Assembly: GCA_036310845.1 (NCBI GenBank)
Contig: JAXJRB010000133.1
Coordinates: 1 to 64,000, forward strand
Source: COE1 sp036310845
GTDB taxonomy: Bacteria; Bacillota; Clostridia; Lachnospirales; Lachnospiraceae
Length of the DNA: 64,000 nt
Reading direction: 5' to 3'
Shown here: positions 50,051-59,460 of the stretch, piece by piece
How positions within the stretch are numbered: the stretch's first letter is position 1
How the letters are laid out: every line of letters begins with the position of its first letter
Notes under the pieces: model-generated
Told to the model about the DNA's origin: nothing
Database searches by the model: none
What the model saw: only the letters and a program-made list of their open reading frames with translations
Translations under genes and position numbers: made by a program

Positions 50051-50596
50051 TTAGTTAGTAGTAAATTTGGCTTTGATATGTGCTTTATCTAATGCAAGAC
50101 CGAAAATGATAAAAAAGATTGCACTGCCACCGGATTGAATTAAACTGCCGGACATAGAAGCGAGAAAAGCACCTGAAAAGCTACCAAAAAGAATGTACTC
50201 CGCAAAGAAATAGCAACTACCGGAAATGACATAGGCAATTAAGGTAGCAATGATATTTCTTAGGGTAATAATTTTGGCGGATTTATAGGTAAAGGGAATG
50301 GTAATCAACATTTTGATGATGACGGTAGCAAGCGTCCACATAGGGGCTGTCAATAAGTCAGCAAGGCCCCCGCCAATAGCAGCTGCTGCAAGAGCATAAG
50401 GTGTTGGTAAAATTGTTGCAGCAAGATAAATCAGCGAATCACCAAAATGAATATAGCCGCCATTAACGCCAACGGGGATATGGCAGATGTAAGCAGTCAT
50501 GATGGTAATCATGGCAGCCATAAGACCTGTTAAGGTAAGGTATTTGATTTTTACTGTTTGTTGCGCGTGTGTTTTTACAATAGTTTGTGTATTCAT
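50051..50596 (-). CDS. ECF transporter S component, probably for vitamin B6
   Basis: A 181-aa integral membrane protein with about five to six helices (LTLTGLMAAMITIMTAYICH, then GYIHFGDSLIYLAATILP, and a late SAIFFIIFGLAL). The motif HIPVGVNGGYIHFGDS is characteristic of small-vitamin S components (TIGR04002-like). It lies 67 bp after the pyridoxal/pyridoxamine kinase gene on the same strand, so the pair looks like B6 uptake and trapping; substrate is inferred from context. It would use a shared energizing EcfAT module encoded elsewhere. Confidence 0.82.
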   Translation of the reverse strand: MNTQTIVKTHAQQTVKIKYLTLTGLMAAMITIMTAYICHIPVGVNGGYIHFGDSLIYLAATILPTPYALAAAAIGGGLADLLTAPMWTLATVIIKMLITIPFTYKSAKIITLRNIIATLIAYVISGSCYFFAEYILFGSFSGAFLASMSGSLIQSGGSAIFFIIFGLALDKAHIKAKFTTN

Positions 50597-50663
50597 ATAG
50601 CAAAATCCTTTCTATTAGTTGAGTTTCTAAAGTATAGCAATATAATAAGTCAGTAGTAATGTG

Positions 50664-51521
50664 TTATTGCATTAATAAGTTTAAATATTTTTCAAAATGA
50701 ACGCCGTGATTACGGTCGATGTTTTCAAGTGAGGCTTCTTCGATAGCTGGCTGTAAGAATCTAGCTGCTTTTTTTATCGCATCTTGTATAGAAAAGCCTT
50801 GTACAAGGGAACCTGCAATAACAGAAGCAAACAAGTCACCTGTGCCAGAGTAGCTCTTTCCTGTAAAGACTGTTTCGTGGTAGAAGCTTTCTTTCTTGGA
50901 GATAGCAAGATTTCCCATATAGGCTTGAGCAGTCTCATGTCGTACAATGCCAGTAACAAGAATAGTCTGTTCGTTTATTGCATCGTTAAGTAATAAATGG
51001 CCGATTTCTTCAATTCGTTTTAAAAAGTCTTCTTTACTAGCTGAGGAATACGAGAAGAGCTGGTCACAATCCTTGTTAGCGAGCAGACATAACTCTGTCA
51101 TATTGGGAGTAATAATATTTGCTCTTTTTGTCAGTTCTTTCATACCATTTCTTAATTCTTCCGTAAAAATGGTGTAGCAGCGACCGTTATCTCCCATAAC
51201 AGGGTCCGCAAGATAAAGAGTATGTTCCGTTTTGAACTGCTCTAAAAAGCATAATACATTTTCAAGCTGGGCAGCACTTCCAAGATAGCCGGAATAAATG
51301 CCATCGAATGTAATATTCATCTTTTTCCATTCTTCTATAAAATGATTCATTTTATAGGTGTAATCATCGCAGTAGTAGCTTGGAAATCCTGTTTGTGAGG
51401 TGAGAATCGCAGTAGGTAATGGACAAGCTTGAACGCCTAAGCATGAGATAACCGGAATTGCCGCAGTGAGCGAACATTTTCCAAAACCGGATAAATCGTT
51501 GATAAGTGCTATTTTTTTCAT
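50664..51521 (-). CDS. pdxY: Pyridoxamine/pyridoxal kinase (PdxK/PdxY-like)
   Basis: Phosphorylates pyridoxal or pyridoxamine in B6 salvage, 285 aa. Ribokinase-fold motifs: INDLSGFGKCSLTAAIPV (N-terminus), LADPVMGDNGRCY (about 110, Mg/ATP), IITPNMTELCLL (about 140), and the GKSYSGTGDLFASVIAGSL anion hole (GTGD, about 225). Start ATG 51521 begins MKKIALIN; an in-frame ATG 14 codons upstream gives an untypical leader. AAAGGAG lies upstream at a long spacing. A perfect palindrome at 51547 sits in the promoter region and may be an operator. De novo pdxST is at 59519. Confidence 0.88.
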   Translation of the reverse strand: MKKIALINDLSGFGKCSLTAAIPVISCLGVQACPLPTAILTSQTGFPSYYCDDYTYKMNHFIEEWKKMNITFDGIYSGYLGSAAQLENVLCFLEQFKTEHTLYLADPVMGDNGRCYTIFTEELRNGMKELTKRANIITPNMTELCLLANKDCDQLFSYSSASKEDFLKRIEEIGHLLLNDAINEQTILVTGIVRHETAQAYMGNLAISKKESFYHETVFTGKSYSGTGDLFASVIAGSLVQGFSIQDAIKKAARFLQPAIEEASLENIDRNHGVHFEKYLNLLMQ

Positions 51522-51546
51522 ACTAATCTGTATACTCCTTTGAATC

Positions 51547-51560
51547 GTATATGCATATAC
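51547..51560. promoter_or_regulatory. Perfect palindrome GTATATGCATATAC
   Basis: A 14-bp perfect palindrome about 26 bp upstream of the pyridoxal kinase start, inside the 5' region of its transcript or promoter. Candidate binding site for a B6 regulator; none is encoded nearby. Confidence 0.35.
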
Positions 51561-51618
51561 CATAGCGAAAAAGTGACGTTTTGAAAATAGACAATTTTTG
51601 CATTATTCAAGGGGACAG

Positions 51619-51653
51619 ATTGGGGGGCAGTACGGCTCACGAGCCCCCAATTT
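51619..51653. other. GC-rich nested inverted repeat in the divergent region
   Basis: ATTGGGGGGC pairs with GCCCCCAAT, and an inner GGCTC-AC-GAGCC offers an alternative stem sharing bases. It is out of step with the AT-rich surroundings. It might be a terminator or a switchable structure for one of the flanking genes. Confidence 0.4.
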
Positions 51654-51724
51654 ATCTACGCAAGCATGAAAAAGAAATGGTTCGCATAAAATGTAAAAGC
51701 ATTTGAAAGAATGAGGTGACGGTT

Positions 51725-53005
51725 ATGCGTAATGTTTATATTGGTGATAGAGGAACCTTGGTGCAGTATTTGCAATTGGCTTTAAATAGAGCAGGAATAC
51801 AGGTAACGATAGATGGGGAGTTTGGAAGAGAGACGTGTGAGGGATTGCGAAGCTTTTTGGGGGAAGGGGCAGGGTGCTATGCGGACAGAGCTATTTGGGA
51901 GAAATTAGTTCCGTATTTAAAAGGGTACATAGAATATGTGGTAAAACAAGGAGATACCATAAACAATATTGCCCAGAGTTATGGGAGTAGTGTAGGAAAT
52001 ATTTTGAAGGCAAATCCTTCCATTGAAGATGAGAGTAATTTAGAAATAGGGATGAACGTCAAAGTACCATTTTCCTTTGAACTTGTTTCCGAAGAGGTTG
52101 ATTATAGTTCTGTGTTGAATGATTTTATCATAGAAGGTTTAGTAGTGCGTTATCCGTTTTTGGTTACAGGAAGCATTGGACAGAGTGTAATGGGGAAAGA
52201 AATAAAATATATACAAATAGGGACAGGAAAAAAGCAGATATTTTATAATGCAAGCTTTCATGCGAATGAGTGGATTACAACACCAGTGTTGCTTAAGTTT
52301 GTAGAGGAATATGCGAGTGCCTATGCCAATGACAAAGGCCTATATGGAGAAAATAGCAGGCAATTGTTTGAAGAGTATAGTCTTTTTCTTGTACCGATGG
52401 TAAATCCGGATGGTGTTGATCTTGTGACAGGAGTATTGAAAAATAGTTCCTATGAAACCAATGCAAGAATGATAGCAGCGTCATATCCGGACATTCCTTA
52501 TCCAGAGGGGTGGAAAGCAAACATAGAGGGAATTGATTTAAATCTGCAATTTCCGGCAGGTTGGGAGTTGGCAAAAAGAATTAAGACAGAACAGGGATTT
52601 ACGTCTCCGGCACCAAGAGATTACGTTGGACCAGGACCATTGACTGCGCCAGAAAGTATTCATGTGTATGAATTTACCTTACAGCATGACTTTAGACTGA
52701 TTTTGGCATATCATTCGCAGGGAGAGGTGATTTATTGGAAATATCGAGATTATGAGCCAGAAGATTCCAAAAGAATTGCAGAGTATTTTGGCTGGGTGAG
52801 TGGATATATGGTAGAAGAGACTCCTTATGCTTCTGGTAATGCTGGCTATAAAGATTGGTTTATACAAGATTATAATAGACCGGGCTATACTATTGAGGTT
52901 GGAATGGGAGAAAATCCATTGTCGATATCTCAGTTTCCTAAGATTTATGAAGATAATCGTTATATCTTACTTGGGGGTATGACACAAATGGAAAGAAAAA
53001 TGTAG
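51725..53005 (+). CDS. LysM-containing M14 peptidoglycan carboxypeptidase
   Basis: A 426-aa protein. Peptidoglycan-binding repeat at about residues 1-70 (GDRGTLVQYLQLALNRAG, then DGEFGRETCEGLRSFL), a LysM domain (about 72-117, EYVVKQGDTINNIAQSYG), and an M14 zinc carboxypeptidase domain: SFHANEW (HxxE, about 178), MVNPDGVDL, AYHSQGEVIYW (third His, about 323) and TIEVGMGENP with the catalytic Glu. It fits gamma-D-glutamyl-meso-DAP peptidase I. No signal peptide is seen; such enzymes act in spores or after lysis. ATG 51725 has GAGGT nine bases upstream; a GTG at 51716 is rejected. Confidence 0.87.
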   Translation: MRNVYIGDRGTLVQYLQLALNRAGIQVTIDGEFGRETCEGLRSFLGEGAGCYADRAIWEKLVPYLKGYIEYVVKQGDTINNIAQSYGSSVGNILKANPSIEDESNLEIGMNVKVPFSFELVSEEVDYSSVLNDFIIEGLVVRYPFLVTGSIGQSVMGKEIKYIQIGTGKKQIFYNASFHANEWITTPVLLKFVEEYASAYANDKGLYGENSRQLFEEYSLFLVPMVNPDGVDLVTGVLKNSSYETNARMIAASYPDIPYPEGWKANIEGIDLNLQFPAGWELAKRIKTEQGFTSPAPRDYVGPGPLTAPESIHVYEFTLQHDFRLILAYHSQGEVIYWKYRDYEPEDSKRIAEYFGWVSGYMVEETPYASGNAGYKDWFIQDYNRPGYTIEVGMGENPLSISQFPKIYEDNRYILLGGMTQMERKM

Positions 53006-53020
53006 CGGTGAAGGTAAAGG

Positions 53021-53048
53021 TTGACATAAAGTATGATTATGCTACGAT
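53021..53048 (+). promoter_or_regulatory. Promoter of the CPBP gene
   Basis: TTGACA (53021-53026), 16-bp spacer, TACGAT (53043-53048). Confidence 0.6.
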
Positions 53049-53094
53049 ATAAGAGTCAACACAAGTACAAACTAGATAAAAAAGGGAGAAAAAA

Positions 53095-53997
53095 ATGGAA
53101 CAAATGGTAAAAGAAAATCAAAATGTAAATGTGGAACAAGAGTGTCAAAAGCCTAAGAAAAAGATATGGAAGGGGATTCTTTTTAGTATTCTTGCTTTGC
53201 TTGCAGCCTTGGCTGTTCAGATGGTAGTAGGAATTCCAATGGCAGCAATTATAATGGTACAGTGCATGATGCAGGCGGGCGGTGATGCAAATGCTGCACA
53301 GCAGCTTTATGTAGAAGCTACCATGGGGACAGAGTTTATGACTAATTTGCTTGTGGTATCAACGGCAGCATATGGAATCGTTGTATTATTATGGTATAAG
53401 CTTGCATATGTAAAGAAATACACAGCTGAGAAAAGAGCAGCTTTCAAGGAAACAGTATGTAAGGGGAAAGTAATCGGAAGCTTGGTTATTGCAGCAGTAG
53501 GCTGCTATTGTTTGGATATTTTAGTGGCATCTCTCGTAAGTATAATTAGTCCGGAAGCGTTAGAGGTTTTTAATAGTTCCATGGAGGCAGTATTAGGTGG
53601 AGATGAGCTTATGGCTTTTCTTGTAGTGGTATTTCTAGCACCAATTGCAGAAGAAATATTATTCAGAGGTATTATTTTCAACATGCTTTCTAAACATTGG
53701 TCAGAGCTTGCAGCGATTATCGTATCGACAGTGCTTTTCGGACTTTATCACGCAAATCTCATGCAGGCAATCTATGTATTACCAATCGGTCTATTACTTG
53801 GTTATACGGCATATAAGTGCAAATCTGTATTACCATGTATAGTGATTCATATGATTAATAATTTTATGCCTTCTGTAGTTGCAGTACTCCCAGAAGCATT
53901 ACAGGTTGAATGGTTCTTTGCAATCATTGTAGTGGTATGTGCGGGTTTATTATATTTCTTGTGGAAAAGGGAGAAAAAGGTACAAACGGTAGCATAA
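53095..53997 (+). CDS. CPBP-family intramembrane metalloprotease
   Basis: A 300-aa membrane protein with about eight helices. The Abi/CAAX-protease motifs are intact: IAEEILFRGIIF (EExxxR, about residue 185), LFGLYHANL (FxxxH, about 218) and IHMINNFMP (HxxxN, about 258). An N-terminal basic cytoplasmic tail of about 25 residues is rich in Gln/Lys. Relatives are self-immunity proteins to bacteriocins or regulate sensors; no bacteriocin gene is visible here. It has its own promoter. Confidence 0.9.
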   Translation: MEQMVKENQNVNVEQECQKPKKKIWKGILFSILALLAALAVQMVVGIPMAAIIMVQCMMQAGGDANAAQQLYVEATMGTEFMTNLLVVSTAAYGIVVLLWYKLAYVKKYTAEKRAAFKETVCKGKVIGSLVIAAVGCYCLDILVASLVSIISPEALEVFNSSMEAVLGGDELMAFLVVVFLAPIAEEILFRGIIFNMLSKHWSELAAIIVSTVLFGLYHANLMQAIYVLPIGLLLGYTAYKCKSVLPCIVIHMINNFMPSVVAVLPEALQVEWFFAIIVVVCAGLLYFLWKREKKVQTVA

Positions 53998-54051
53998 AGG
54001 TATAGCCTTTTTTAAAAACCTGTACTATAATCTTTATAAAACGTATTTTAT

Positions 54052-54076
54052 GATTATGAAGGTACGGAATAGTTAC
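54052..54076 (+). repeat. Short family-B hairpin
   Basis: GATTATGAAGGTACGGAATAGTTAC: GAAGGTAC core with partly paired ends, upstream of argC. Confidence 0.5.
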
Positions 54077-54145
54077 TGTATTATTTCAAGAGGAAAGTGT
54101 TACTGAAACGAGAAAACGGTGACAACAAAAGAGGATAGTGAGAAT

Positions 54146-55090
54146 ATGAAAAAAGTATTTATTGATGGTAGTGAAGGTACAACAGGATTGCGTATTTTCG
54201 AGAGATTTGAAGGTCGTACAGATATTGAAATTTTAAAGATTCCTTCAGAGCTTAGAAAAGATCCTGATGAGATAAGAAAATATATCAATGCTTCTGATGT
54301 TACATTTTTATGTTTACCTGATGTAGCTGCAAGAGAAGCGGTTGCCATGGTAGAAAATGAGAATACAGTTATTATTGATACATCCACAGCTCATAGAACA
54401 GAGGAAGGCTGGGCTTATGGTTATCCAGAGTTGTCTAAGGGACATAGAGAGGCTATTAAAAAAGGTAAGAGAATTGCAGTTCCGGGCTGTTATGCAACAG
54501 GCTTTATTACCATTATTTATCCATTGATTGCTGGAAATATTTTACCAAAGGATTATCCAGTATCAGCATTTGCCATGTCAGGCTATAGCGGAGCAGGTAA
54601 AAAGACAATCGCTGTGTACGAAGCAGAGGAAAGAGATGTGGAACTGGATGCTCCTAGAGAGTATGCATTGACTCAGCAGCATAAGCACTTAAAGGAAATG
54701 CAGAAGATTACAGGACTTGAAAAAGCACCACTGTTTTCGCCGGTTATATGTGATTATTATAGTGGTATGCTGTTAACAACACCATTTTATACAGATATGT
54801 TAAATGGTAAACCAACGCCGGAACAGGTACACGAGTTCTTAGCAAAGTATTACGAAGGTGAGAAATTTGTGAAGGTAATGCCATTTGGAAAAGAAGCAGA
54901 ATATAGTGGATTCCTTGCAGCAAATGCTTGCTCTGGCTGGGACGGTATTGAGATTTATGTAACAGGTAACGAAGACAGAGTATTGGTAAGTACTAGATTT
55001 GATAATCTTGGTAAGGGTGCTTCAGGTGCGGCTGTTCAGTGTCTGAACATTTTACTTGGATGTGAAGAAGACAAAGGACTTGTGCTGTAA
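54146..55090 (+). CDS. argC: N-acetyl-gamma-glutamyl-phosphate reductase, type 2
   Basis: NADPH-dependent third step of arginine synthesis, 314 aa. The Rossmann motif FIDGSEGTTGLRIFERF at the N-terminus, catalytic Cys in AVPGCYATGF (about 115), and YSGAGKKTI (about 152) identify the short type-2 branch rather than the 340-aa type 1. ATG 54146 fits the conserved start; a GTG 27 bases upstream lacks a ribosome site. No other arg gene is adjacent. Confidence 0.92.
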   Translation: MKKVFIDGSEGTTGLRIFERFEGRTDIEILKIPSELRKDPDEIRKYINASDVTFLCLPDVAAREAVAMVENENTVIIDTSTAHRTEEGWAYGYPELSKGHREAIKKGKRIAVPGCYATGFITIIYPLIAGNILPKDYPVSAFAMSGYSGAGKKTIAVYEAEERDVELDAPREYALTQQHKHLKEMQKITGLEKAPLFSPVICDYYSGMLLTTPFYTDMLNGKPTPEQVHEFLAKYYEGEKFVKVMPFGKEAEYSGFLAANACSGWDGIEIYVTGNEDRVLVSTRFDNLGKGASGAAVQCLNILLGCEEDKGLVL

Positions 55091-55129
55091 GTAATATTAC
55101 AGGAGTTAGAAAGGTTAAGGTCTTTATAT

Positions 55130-56674
55130 ATGAAACTTCCACAGGAGTTTGAAAAAAGAATGCAGGATATGCTGGGAGAAGCATATCCTGCTTTCCTACA
55201 TAGTTATGAAGAAAATAAATATCAGGCTCTCCGTGTTAATCCATGGAAAGCAGAAACACAGGAGCTGCTGGAAAAGAGCAGCTTTCATTTGAAATCGGTT
55301 CCATGGGAGCTTAATGGATATTATTATGAAAGTGACGACCAGCCGGGTAAGCATCCATGGCATGAGGCTGGTGTATATTATATACAGGAACCAAGTGCCA
55401 TGGCACCTGCTGCTTACTTAGAGGCAAAGCCCGGAGAGAAGATTCTGGATTTGTGTGCAGCACCGGGCGGTAAGACGACGCAGATTGCTTCTTATATGAA
55501 GGGAGAGGGAATCCTTGTTTGCAATGAAATTCATCCTGCCCGAGCAAAGATTTTAGCAGAAAATGTAGAGCGTATGGGGATTCCAAACGCTATGGTGACG
55601 AATGAAAGTCCTCAAAAGCTTGCAGAGATTTTTGAGGAATATTTTGATCGTATTTTAGTAGATGCGCCTTGCTCCGGCGAGGGAATGTTCCGCAAAAATG
55701 AAGAGGCATGTGAGGAATGGAGTCTTGAAAATGTAAGAATTTGTGCAGAGAGACAAGATGAAATTTTAGATTGTGCGCATACAATGCTTCGACCGGGGGG
55801 AAGAATTGTATATTCTACGTGTACCTTTGCACCAGCAGAAAATGAAGGAAGCATGGCAAGGTTTTTAATAAGACATCCGGAATATGAGTTGTTAGAGATT
55901 CCTTTATACCAAGGGATGGAGCGTGGCGTTCCGGCTTGGAGCTATACTCATGGCAATGAAGGAAATGGGATAAGTGCAGAAGCAGTGGAAGCGATGCACA
56001 TAGAGAGAACGATTCGCCTTTGGCCACATAAGCTACAGGGTGAAGGGCATTATCTTGCTGTTTTGCAGAAAAAAGGTGAAGTACCGCAAGGATATGAAGG
56101 CTTTTTAGCATATGGCAAGGAGTGCGGAACACAGCCGGATATGACTTTGAGAGGAAATGGTGCCAAAAACAAGAAGGCAGATCGAAACGAAAATAAAAAA
56201 AGTTTTGGAAATAAGAATAGTCAAGGAAACAAAAAGTCTCAAGGAAATAAGGCTATTGAGGGAATAAGGCTATATCTTGAGTTTGAACAAGATACCTTGA
56301 AAAAAAGTGTTTTGGATAGGGAACATGGTGGCTTTTTGACATTTGGAGATCAACTTTATCTGATTCCCAAAGGAATGCCGGCAGTTCAAGGATTGAAGGT
56401 TTTACGTCCAGGATTACATCTTGGAACAATAAAAAAAGAACGCTTTGAACCATCGCACGCACTTGCACTCTATTTGCACGAAGAGGAAGTAAAGAGAGTA
56501 ATGCTGCTTACCAAGAACGAGCCGCAGGCCCAGGCCTTTATTAATGGACAAACTATGAACTATGACGGAGAGAAGGGCTGGCATCTGATTATGGTAGATG
56601 GTTACAGTCTTGGCTGGGGGAAGCTTGCAGGACAGGTTATGAAGAATCACTATCCAAAGGGATTAAGGAAATAG
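55130..56674 (+). CDS. RsmF-type 16S rRNA (cytosine-5) methyltransferase
   Basis: A 514-aa SAM-dependent Sun/NOL1/NOP2-family enzyme. Methyltransferase motifs: LDLCAAPGGKTTQIASY (motif I, about 105), ILVDAPCSGEGMFRKNEE (motif IV with catalytic Cys, about 183) and VYSTCTFAPAENE (motif VI with second Cys, about 225). The C-terminal RsmF-like PUA-type domain (about 380-514) includes GLKVLRPGLHLGTIKKERF. A low-complexity linker rich in Gly-Asn-Lys (about 350-375) separates them. The target is probably 16S C1407 by family; other sites possible. Confidence 0.9.
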   Translation: MKLPQEFEKRMQDMLGEAYPAFLHSYEENKYQALRVNPWKAETQELLEKSSFHLKSVPWELNGYYYESDDQPGKHPWHEAGVYYIQEPSAMAPAAYLEAKPGEKILDLCAAPGGKTTQIASYMKGEGILVCNEIHPARAKILAENVERMGIPNAMVTNESPQKLAEIFEEYFDRILVDAPCSGEGMFRKNEEACEEWSLENVRICAERQDEILDCAHTMLRPGGRIVYSTCTFAPAENEGSMARFLIRHPEYELLEIPLYQGMERGVPAWSYTHGNEGNGISAEAVEAMHIERTIRLWPHKLQGEGHYLAVLQKKGEVPQGYEGFLAYGKECGTQPDMTLRGNGAKNKKADRNENKKSFGNKNSQGNKKSQGNKAIEGIRLYLEFEQDTLKKSVLDREHGGFLTFGDQLYLIPKGMPAVQGLKVLRPGLHLGTIKKERFEPSHALALYLHEEEVKRVMLLTKNEPQAQAFINGQTMNYDGEKGWHLIMVDGYSLGWGKLAGQVMKNHYPKGLRK

Positions 56675-56695
56675 TGTGAAAGAGGAGGAAGAACT

Positions 56696-58054
56696 GTGGA
56701 AAAGAGTAAAAGATATGAAATAGATATGTGTAATGGCTCTATTCTAAAGAAAATGCTGTTATTTGCCCTTCCGTTGATGTGTTCCAGTATGCTGCAGTTA
56801 CTTTTTAATGCAGCAGATATTGTGGTAGTAGGGCGATTTGCGGGAGATAACTCACTTGCTGCAGTCGGCTCAACATCTTCCTTGATTAATCTGCTGACTA
56901 ATTTATTTGTGGGGCTTTCGGTTGGTGCAAATGTTTTGGTAGCGCAATATTATGGAGCAAAAAAAGAAAAAGATTTGTGTGAAACAGTGCATACGGCTAT
57001 GCTGATTAGTGTTTATAGTGGAATCATATTAACCGTGATTGGAATTGTAGCAACAAGACAAATTCTGATATGGATGTCAGCACCGCCAGAGGTGTTGGGA
57101 CTTGCAGTTCTTTACCTTAGGGTATATTTTCTAGGGATGACTTCTATGATGGTTTACAATTTCGGAAGTGCGATTTTGCGAGCGATAGGTGATACAAAAC
57201 GTCCACTGTATTATCTTTTTTTTGCAGGTATAGTGAATGTAATATTGAATCTTATTTTTGTTATTTGTTTTCATTGGGGAGTTGCAGGAGTTGCAGCAGC
57301 ATCCGCTATTTCACAAACAATTTCAGCAATTTTAGTAGTTAGATGCTTGATATTGGAACAGGGTGGGATTCATCTTGAATGGAAGGAGCTTCATATTGAA
57401 AAGGATAAGCTACTAAGAATTATGAAGATAGGATTACCGGCTGGTTTTCAAGGAACCGTTTTTTCTTTATCGAATGTAGTAATTCAGTCAGCGATTAATT
57501 CTTTTGGAGCTGTAGTAGTAGCAGGAAATTCAGCAGCATCCACAATAGAAGGCTTTATTTATATGGGGATGAATGCTTTTCATCAGGCCACATTATCTTT
57601 TACCAGCCAGAATTATGGTGCGAGACAATATAAGCGAATTTGTAAGATTCTTTTAGTAGGGGAATTATATACGATTATGGTAGGTGTGATATTTGGTAAT
57701 CTCGCAGTATTTTATGGTGAAGGTTTGCTTGGAATTTACACGAAGAGTCCAGAAGCAATTAAAGCAGGAATGCTTCGACTTACGCTGGTGTGTGCCCCTT
57801 ATGCATTATGTGGAATGATGGATGTTTTGGTAGGTGCACTTCGAGGAATCGGATATTCGATTATGCCAATGCTTGTTTCGCTAATCGGTGTGTGTGGATT
57901 AAGACTTTTATGGATTGCAATTGTATTTCCGATTCCGAAATATCATGAACAACAGACCATATATATGTTATATCCGATTACATGGACAATTACGATGGTG
58001 GTGCATGTGATATGCTTTGTTCTAGCATATAGAAAAATTATGAAGCAAAGGTAA
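56696..58054 (+). CDS. MATE-family multidrug efflux protein
   Basis: A 452-aa, 12-helix cation-coupled exporter. Characteristic segments: LLFALPLMCSSMLQLLFNAA (helix 1), LSVGANVLVAQYYGA (about 80), the central AAASAISQTISAILVV, and GNSAASTIEGFIYMGMNAFHQ (about 280) near the cation site. The GTG start at 56696 has GAGGAGGAAG upstream. It follows the rRNA methyltransferase by 21 bp. Substrate unknown. Confidence 0.92.
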   Translation: MEKSKRYEIDMCNGSILKKMLLFALPLMCSSMLQLLFNAADIVVVGRFAGDNSLAAVGSTSSLINLLTNLFVGLSVGANVLVAQYYGAKKEKDLCETVHTAMLISVYSGIILTVIGIVATRQILIWMSAPPEVLGLAVLYLRVYFLGMTSMMVYNFGSAILRAIGDTKRPLYYLFFAGIVNVILNLIFVICFHWGVAGVAAASAISQTISAILVVRCLILEQGGIHLEWKELHIEKDKLLRIMKIGLPAGFQGTVFSLSNVVIQSAINSFGAVVVAGNSAASTIEGFIYMGMNAFHQATLSFTSQNYGARQYKRICKILLVGELYTIMVGVIFGNLAVFYGEGLLGIYTKSPEAIKAGMLRLTLVCAPYALCGMMDVLVGALRGIGYSIMPMLVSLIGVCGLRLLWIAIVFPIPKYHEQQTIYMLYPITWTITMVVHVICFVLAYRKIMKQR

Positions 58055-58107
58055 CTATTCAGGTAGGTCGTAGCGTAATCGTAATTATGAAGGTACTGAA
58101 TAGTTAC
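58051..58107 (+). repeat. Compact family-B element
   Basis: GTAACTATTCAG (58051-58062) and CTGAATAGTTAC (58096-58107) are a perfect 12-bp inverted repeat enclosing GTAGGTCGTAGCG and GTAATTATGAAGGTA. It is the outer frame of family B without the large internal hairpin. Confidence 0.7.
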
Positions 58108-58192
58108 AGGGACGGAATAATTACAGGCAAAGCAAAATAGTAGTGGAATGCTAAACGATAGCTGAAAATAAGGACGAAAGGACAGAAAGAAT

Positions 58193-59368
58193 ATGACAAC
58201 AATAGGTTCAAAACGTATGCAGCATTTTTCAACGGGTATTTTTACGGAATTGAATGAGAAAAGAGATGCTATGGAGAAGCAGGGGAAGAAGCTTTACAAT
58301 CTATTTGTGGGAACGCCTGACTTTCCACCGGCACCACATATTATGGAGGCAGTGCAAAAGAGTGCCGCAAATCCGGAGGATTACAAATATTCGTTAAGGG
58401 ATTTGCCAGAGCTTTTAGATGCTGTTTCTGACTATTATCAAGAACGTTTTCAGGTGAGTGTAGCACCGGATATGATTACTGGTGTGCATGGCTCGCAAGA
58501 GGGAATTGGACATGTTTGTATGGCATTGTGCGATCCAGGGGATGTTGTGCTTCTTCCGAATCCAGGTTATCCTGTTTTTGAGGCTGGGGCATATCTGGCG
58601 CAGACAGAGCAGTATTATTATGAATTGAAGGAAGAAAATGCTTTTTTACCGGTTCTTTCTGAAATTCCGGAGGATATTGCAAAGCGTGCCAAGGTAATGA
58701 TTGTATCATACCCTTATAATCCTGTTTGTAGAACAGCACCGGATTCCTTTTATGATGAATTGATTGCTTTTGCAAAGAAATATGACATCTTTGTCATTCA
58801 TGATAATGCTTATTCAGATATTATCTTTGATGGCAGAGTAGGTGGCTCCTTCTTACAGCATGAAGGTGCGATGGAAGTGGGAGCAGAATTCTTCTCTCTA
58901 TCAAAGTCATATAACATAACAGGTGCAAGAGTGTCTTTTATGATTGGAAGAAAGGATGCAGTAGAAGCCTTGAAGCTATTCCGTTCTCAGATTGATTTTG
59001 GAACCTTTATTCCGGTTCAGAAAGGTGCGATAGCTGCACTTCGAGGACCAAAGGATTATGTAAAAGAGCAGTGTCAGAAGTATCAGGAACGTAGGGATGC
59101 GCTTTGCGGAGGATTTCGCAGCATTGGCTGGAATGTACCGGACAGTGAAGGAACGATGTTTGTATGGGCACCAATTCCGGAAGGTTATACATCATCAAGA
59201 GAATTTTCCAATGCTATGGTAGAAAAAGCAGGTGTGCTTTGTACGCCGGGGGATGCCTTTGGAAGCTGTGGAGAAGGCTATGTTAGATTTGCATTAGTAT
59301 TGCCTCCTGAGGAATTGATGAAAGCGGTACAGGCGGTAAAAGACAGTGGGATACTGTCAGCAGAATAG
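58193..59368 (+). CDS. PLP-dependent aminotransferase class I/II (DapL-like)
   Basis: A 391-aa fold-type I aminotransferase. Motifs include LPNPGYPVFEAGAY (about 122), YPYNPVCRTAP (about 170, YPNNP variant), IHDNAYSDIIFDG (about 200, PLP Asp-x-x-Tyr) and SLSKSYNITGARVSFM (Schiff-base lysine, about 244). Overall it resembles LL-diaminopimelate aminotransferases and related methionine/tyrosine aminotransferases; specificity is not decided by sequence. A pdxS/pdxT operon for its cofactor follows about 150 bp downstream. Confidence 0.83.
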   Translation: MTTIGSKRMQHFSTGIFTELNEKRDAMEKQGKKLYNLFVGTPDFPPAPHIMEAVQKSAANPEDYKYSLRDLPELLDAVSDYYQERFQVSVAPDMITGVHGSQEGIGHVCMALCDPGDVVLLPNPGYPVFEAGAYLAQTEQYYYELKEENAFLPVLSEIPEDIAKRAKVMIVSYPYNPVCRTAPDSFYDELIAFAKKYDIFVIHDNAYSDIIFDGRVGGSFLQHEGAMEVGAEFFSLSKSYNITGARVSFMIGRKDAVEALKLFRSQIDFGTFIPVQKGAIAALRGPKDYVKEQCQKYQERRDALCGGFRSIGWNVPDSEGTMFVWAPIPEGYTSSREFSNAMVEKAGVLCTPGDAFGSCGEGYVRFALVLPPEELMKAVQAVKDSGILSAE

Positions 59369-59387
59369 TATATATACAATTTAAAAC

Positions 59388-59440
59388 AAACTGACCTTGA
59401 AAAAAATATTCAGATTGGATATTATATCGAGGTCAGTTTT
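59388..59440 (+). terminator. Terminator after the aminotransferase gene
   Basis: AACTGACCT-GA paired with TC-AGGTCAGTT, long loop, then TTTGC. Confidence 0.7.
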
Positions 59441-59460
59441 GCTTATAATGAAATACATCA

